Of a stretch of 64,000 nt of DNA, positions 61,470 to 64,000 are shown piece by piece. Positions within the stretch are counted from its first letter, which is position 1, and each line of letters opens with the position of its first letter. The DNA is from Dyadobacter sp. SG02 (lineage in GTDB: Bacteria; Bacteroidota; Bacteroidia; Cytophagales; Spirosomataceae): NCBI RefSeq assembly GCF_900109045.1, contig NZ_FNYL01000002.1:434001-498000 (forward strand). Reading direction: 5' to 3'. The position numbers and the translations under genes were made by a program. Below the pieces are notes generated by a model that did no database searches, was not told the origin of the DNA, and saw only the letters and a list, made by a program, of their open reading frames with translations.

Positions 61470-62993
61470 CTATTGTTTTACAATTTTAAAAGTCTGTCCA
61501 TTGACTTTTAAAAGATAAATACCTGGTTGAAATGCGCTGATATTGATCTCTTTTTGAAATCCGCAAGCTGCACCTGATCCAGGATTTTGAAGCGATTGTG
61601 CTCCGCTGAGCCGGGCTCCGGTGAGCCGGGCTCCGGTCAATGTGAAGATTTCAACAGTACCCAGCTGACCTGCCGATTCGATGCGGATCAGATCGGTGGC
61701 GGGATTGGGGTAAACACTGATTTTTACATCCACATCAAACCGGACCGAGACCGTGCGCGAATACGAATAAGGACCTTCCTGACCGTCCCCGGCGCGGTCG
61801 ATCTGTTTCAACCGGTAATAGTTGATACCGGCCAGCGGGGAAGCGTCGGTGAAACGGTAGCTGACCAGGTCCCGGCTGTCTCCGGCGGCTTCCACTGTGC
61901 CGATCGCTTCGAAATTCTTGGCGTCGCTGCTGCGCTGGATTTCAAAATGGGACGCATTCACTTCCTCGGTTGTTTCCCATTCGAGCAGGGCGGTTTGCTC
62001 CGCTGCCCGCGCCGTGAAACTCACCAGTGTTACGGGAAGCGGGGGCTCGGAGCTTCCGATGGCAAGAGCGCTGATGGTAACGCCTGCCGGAATAATGCCG
62101 CTGAGCGTGCTGTTCTCCGTGTTTCCAATGGCGTTGCCGGATGCGCTCAGCGAAATCCACCGGGTGCCGTCCCAACCGGCGAGCCGCAGGTCGGACGGGA
62201 TTGCGAATGTGGAAACGTCGGGCATCGAAACGGTTACGAAAATATTGTCGTCGTTCCCGGCCGTTACCGCCCAATCCCAGAAACCCACGGGGCTTACCGC
62301 TTTCAGGGAAGAGGCCAGCGCGGTAAGGCTGTGCGTGCTGCCGTCGGACGGGTCAGCCACATTGTCGGGGCTTCCGGCGAACCAGGCGGTGCTGATGGCG
62401 GCCGGGGCGGAAGGCGCCGAGATCAGCACCGTTCTCAGGTCGGCTCCATTGCCGACGGGAAACAGGAACGCGTCGTCGCCGGTTTTTGTGACGTACCCGT
62501 TGACGTGCTGCGCGTCCGTATTTCCACCCGTGTAGAAAGCGCCGTCACCGAAACGGAGTGCGCTGATAGTGTGTGTATTGCGCGCCGTTGTGGTAATCCC
62601 GTTATTGAAGTATAAACTGTCCGTGATGTTCACGCCCTGGGTGTTGGTAATGGCCATCGTATTGCCCGCGCCGATGTTGAATCGTGCTTTGGAGAAGCTG
62701 GGGGCCATGTTGCCGCTGATGGTATTGGCCCCCGGCGCTACGAACAGGTCGAGGCTGCCGGTTGCTGTCCAGCTGCCGTTGACTTGCAGCAGGTTATTGC
62801 CGTGTTCGTAAACCGAATTGTTGGCCAATGCGACGGAACCGTCAGCAAGCACGACCGTGCCGCCGGGAGAATAGTCGCTGAAACGGCCGCCGTCGACGGT
62901 CGCCGGGGCGCTGGCACCACCATAGGTCGTGTTTTGCCCACTTGCATTGCCCGCGATGACGGAAATCAGGGTTAGTATGATAAGTCGTTTCAT
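61470..62993 (-). CDS. Secreted protein with T9SS type A sorting domain
   Basis: This 507-residue protein has a signal peptide (IILTLISVIAGNASGQ) and a beta-helix/adhesin-like region (~20-320). A fibronectin-like segment ('LVSFTARAAEQTALLEWET') precedes a T9SS sorting domain ('SVYPNPATDLIRIESAGQL' to 'GIYLLKVNGQTFKIVKQ'). Just inside the tail lies a 15-base tandem repeat encoding LTGAR units. It begins 4 bases after the stop of the S74 gene and is likely translated with it. The function is a surface component; the partner is unknown. Confidence 0.88.
   Translation of the reverse strand: MKRLIILTLISVIAGNASGQNTTYGGASAPATVDGGRFSDYSPGGTVVLADGSVALANNSVYEHGNNLLQVNGSWTATGSLDLFVAPGANTISGNMAPSFSKARFNIGAGNTMAITNTQGVNITDSLYFNNGITTTARNTHTISALRFGDGAFYTGGNTDAQHVNGYVTKTGDDAFLFPVGNGADLRTVLISAPSAPAAISTAWFAGSPDNVADPSDGSTHSLTALASSLKAVSPVGFWDWAVTAGNDDNIFVTVSMPDVSTFAIPSDLRLAGWDGTRWISLSASGNAIGNTENSTLSGIIPAGVTISALAIGSSEPPLPVTLVSFTARAAEQTALLEWETTEEVNASHFEIQRSSDAKNFEAIGTVEAAGDSRDLVSYRFTDASPLAGINYYRLKQIDRAGDGQEGPYSYSRTVSVRFDVDVKISVYPNPATDLIRIESAGQLGTVEIFTLTGARLTGARLSGAQSLQNPGSGAACGFQKEINISAFQPGIYLLKVNGQTFKIVKQ
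61600..61644 (-). repeat. In-frame 15-base tandem repeats in a T9SS tail
   Basis: Three 15-base units starting GCTCCG (61600, 61615, 61630; the first two end TGAGCCGG) encode LTGAR-LTGAR-LSGAQ on the minus strand. They lengthen a loop of the sorting domain. Confidence 0.8.
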
Positions 62994-62997
62994 AATA

Positions 62998-64000
62998 TTA
63001 CTTGCTGACAGTCTTTGAAACTCCCTGATCTGCTTTAACCCCCATCATTTGTTCCATTTGCTTCACACGCTCCACGAGTTGCGCGGTAACGGCCTGGCTA
63101 TCTTTCAATTCCCGATTTTCCGCTTTTAACGATTCGATCTGCGCCTGCTGCTCCTGAATGGCTTTCGTCAATACCGGGATCAACTCGGTATAGGAAACGG
63201 AGAGCGTTTTATGTGCATCGTTCCCTTCGCTGACCAGCGATGGCAACACCTTCCTGATTTCCTGGGCAACAAACCCGATCTCGTGGCGGTTGTAGTCCGA
63301 AGCTTCCACGCTGTTTTTCTTGTCATACTCCACAGGACGCAGGTTCATTACGGTGCCCAAACCGTGGTGTGTGCTGCTGATATTGCGTTTCAAACGGGCA
63401 TCGGAAGTCAGTACCACGCCATTGGCCCGCACGGAGGCGGAAGCATTGATATCACCTGCTACATCCAGTTTGTAGGCCGGCGCCGTGGTACCGATACCCA
63501 GTCTGCCAATATCAGTCAGCCGCATCCATTCCGACGGGGTGTTGCCATCGATCCAGCTTCCGTTGGTAGCCCATATAAAGCCAATTTCGTTGCTGTTAAT
63601 CCGGGTATTGTTGCGGTCGGTGATGAACACCATATTCTCCCGCGCTTCCACATAAAGGTTATTGCCGGGCAATCCCAGAGCCGGGTACATGTAAATGCGC
63701 TCGGCGTCGTCGTTTTCGGCCCAGCGGATACCGTACCGGGGCGACAGGTGCATATTCCCGTTGCTTACATCCAGCTTGGCGCTGGGATGGGGCGTGTCCG
63801 TACCGATGCTCACGGTCCCGTCTGCCAGGATGCGCATACGTTCGGCCGCATTCGTACGCATGACGAGCGGCTGCGCGTCCGAAGTGCCCACGTAATTGGT
63901 AGCAGGGTTGGTGGAGGCATTACCGGTCAGTCCCCAACCGCTCGCGCCACCGCCCGATGCCGACAATACGCCGTTGGCCAGGGAAAGATTAGTGCCTAAC
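62998..64000 (-). CDS. Tail-fibre-like protein with S74 intramolecular chaperone domain, 5' end outside window
   Basis: This is at least 333 residues; the frame stays open to the window edge, so the start at 63966 is not real. It has repeated beta motifs of trimeric fibres ('LVMRTNAAERMRILADGTV', 'ASVRANGVVLTSDARLKRN'). The peptidase S74 autocleaving chaperone domain follows, with Ser-Asp in 'TSDARLKRNI' and 'HEIGFVAQEIRKVLPSLVS', and a C-terminal coiled coil. In phages these domains guide fibre trimerisation and then cut themselves off. In Bacteroidota they also occur in surface proteins. The gene precedes the T9SS protein by 4 bases. Confidence 0.9.
   Translation of the reverse strand, partial: LGTNLSLANGVLSASGGGASGWGLTGNASTNPATNYVGTSDAQPLVMRTNAAERMRILADGTVSIGTDTPHPSAKLDVSNGNMHLSPRYGIRWAENDDAERIYMYPALGLPGNNLYVEARENMVFITDRNNTRINSNEIGFIWATNGSWIDGNTPSEWMRLTDIGRLGIGTTAPAYKLDVAGDINASASVRANGVVLTSDARLKRNISSTHHGLGTVMNLRPVEYDKKNSVEASDYNRHEIGFVAQEIRKVLPSLVSEGNDAHKTLSVSYTELIPVLTKAIQEQQAQIESLKAENRELKDSQAVTAQLVERVKQMEQMMGVKADQGVSKTVSK

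Noticed and set aside
62998-64000. Prophage tail gene
   Set aside because: The S74 domain also occurs in bacterial surface proteins, and no other phage gene is visible in the window.
1-64000. tRNA or rRNA genes
   Set aside because: No cloverleaf arms or conserved rRNA segments were recognised in any intergenic gap.

Overview
The window looks like a chromosomal segment of a Bacteroidota bacterium of the order Cytophagales, most like Dyadobacter or another Spirosomaceae member. The evidence is four SusC-type or other TonB-dependent receptors, three SusD lipoproteins, type IX secretion (T9SS) C-terminal sorting tails, PI-PLC-C1-like and NIPSNAP-like exported proteins, and promoters matching the Bacteroidota consensus TTG-N18/19-TAnnTTTG. 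Base composition is moderately GC-rich, with more AT-rich islands near 9.4-12.4 kb and 27-29 kb. This is taxonomic inference only; no rRNA or tRNA gene was seen.

Layout. (1) 1-9.4 kb, plus strand: a susC (5' end outside the window)/susD operon followed by a Tat-exported Gfo/Idh/MocA oxidoreductase, a Tat-exported sugar-phosphate-isomerase-like TIM barrel, a gamma-glutamyltransferase and a BNR/sialidase-like lipoprotein. (2) 9.4-14.4 kb: an exported protein with a beta-galactosidase domain-4-like tail, a small exported protein, then a divergent pair: an XRE/pentapeptide-repeat protein and a 7TMR-DISM receptor whose cytoplasmic end is the zinc ribbon and helix-turn-helix of an IS1595-type transposase. 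(3) 14.7-25.3 kb, plus strand: susC/susD, a GH30 glucosylceramidase-like enzyme behind a terminator-like hairpin, a membrane AraC regulator, a class-C serine hydrolase lipoprotein, a NIPSNAP protein and a PI-PLC-like protein. (4) 25.4-28.8 kb: a cluster of TTTTACTGCAA repeats, an ECF sigma factor fused to a membrane segment and a receptor-plug-like tail, a small exported protein and a thioredoxin-fold protein. (5) 29.1-36.4 kb: a 1339-residue CotH-kinase protein with tandem Ig-like and CBM6-like modules and a T9SS tail, a coiled-coil protein, a PAS histidine kinase with a REC-Crp response regulator, and a helical protein. (6) 36.4-41.4 kb, minus strand: BlaI repressor, M56 sensor protease and TonB-dependent receptor, with a perfect palindrome inside the blaI promoter. 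(7) 41.5-50.3 kb: a GlxA-type regulator, a DUF1569 protein, and a complete sigma-FecR-SusC-SusD trans-envelope signalling set without adjacent enzymes. (8) 50.4-57 kb: PNPOx-like protein, GAPDH, AraC and Crp regulators, then an alpha/beta hydrolase, AhpD-like protein, exported epoxide hydrolase and NTF2-like protein. (9) 57-64 kb: a BspA/DUF285 repeat protein with T9SS tail, small exported protein, flavin reductase, azoreductase, a T9SS surface protein and an S74 intramolecular-chaperone protein cut by the window edge.

How the genes work together: most of the window is nutrient capture at the outer membrane (SusCD), periplasmic or secreted breakdown, and surface sensing. At least five different regulatory architectures sit next to these loci: 7TMR-DISM with a transposase-derived DNA-binding end, an ECF sigma with an extracytoplasmic-type tail, BlaI/M56, sigma/FecR, and PAS-HK/REC-Crp. 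The two unusual fusions (12398-14362 and 25636-27012) are the strongest candidates for undescribed signalling devices.
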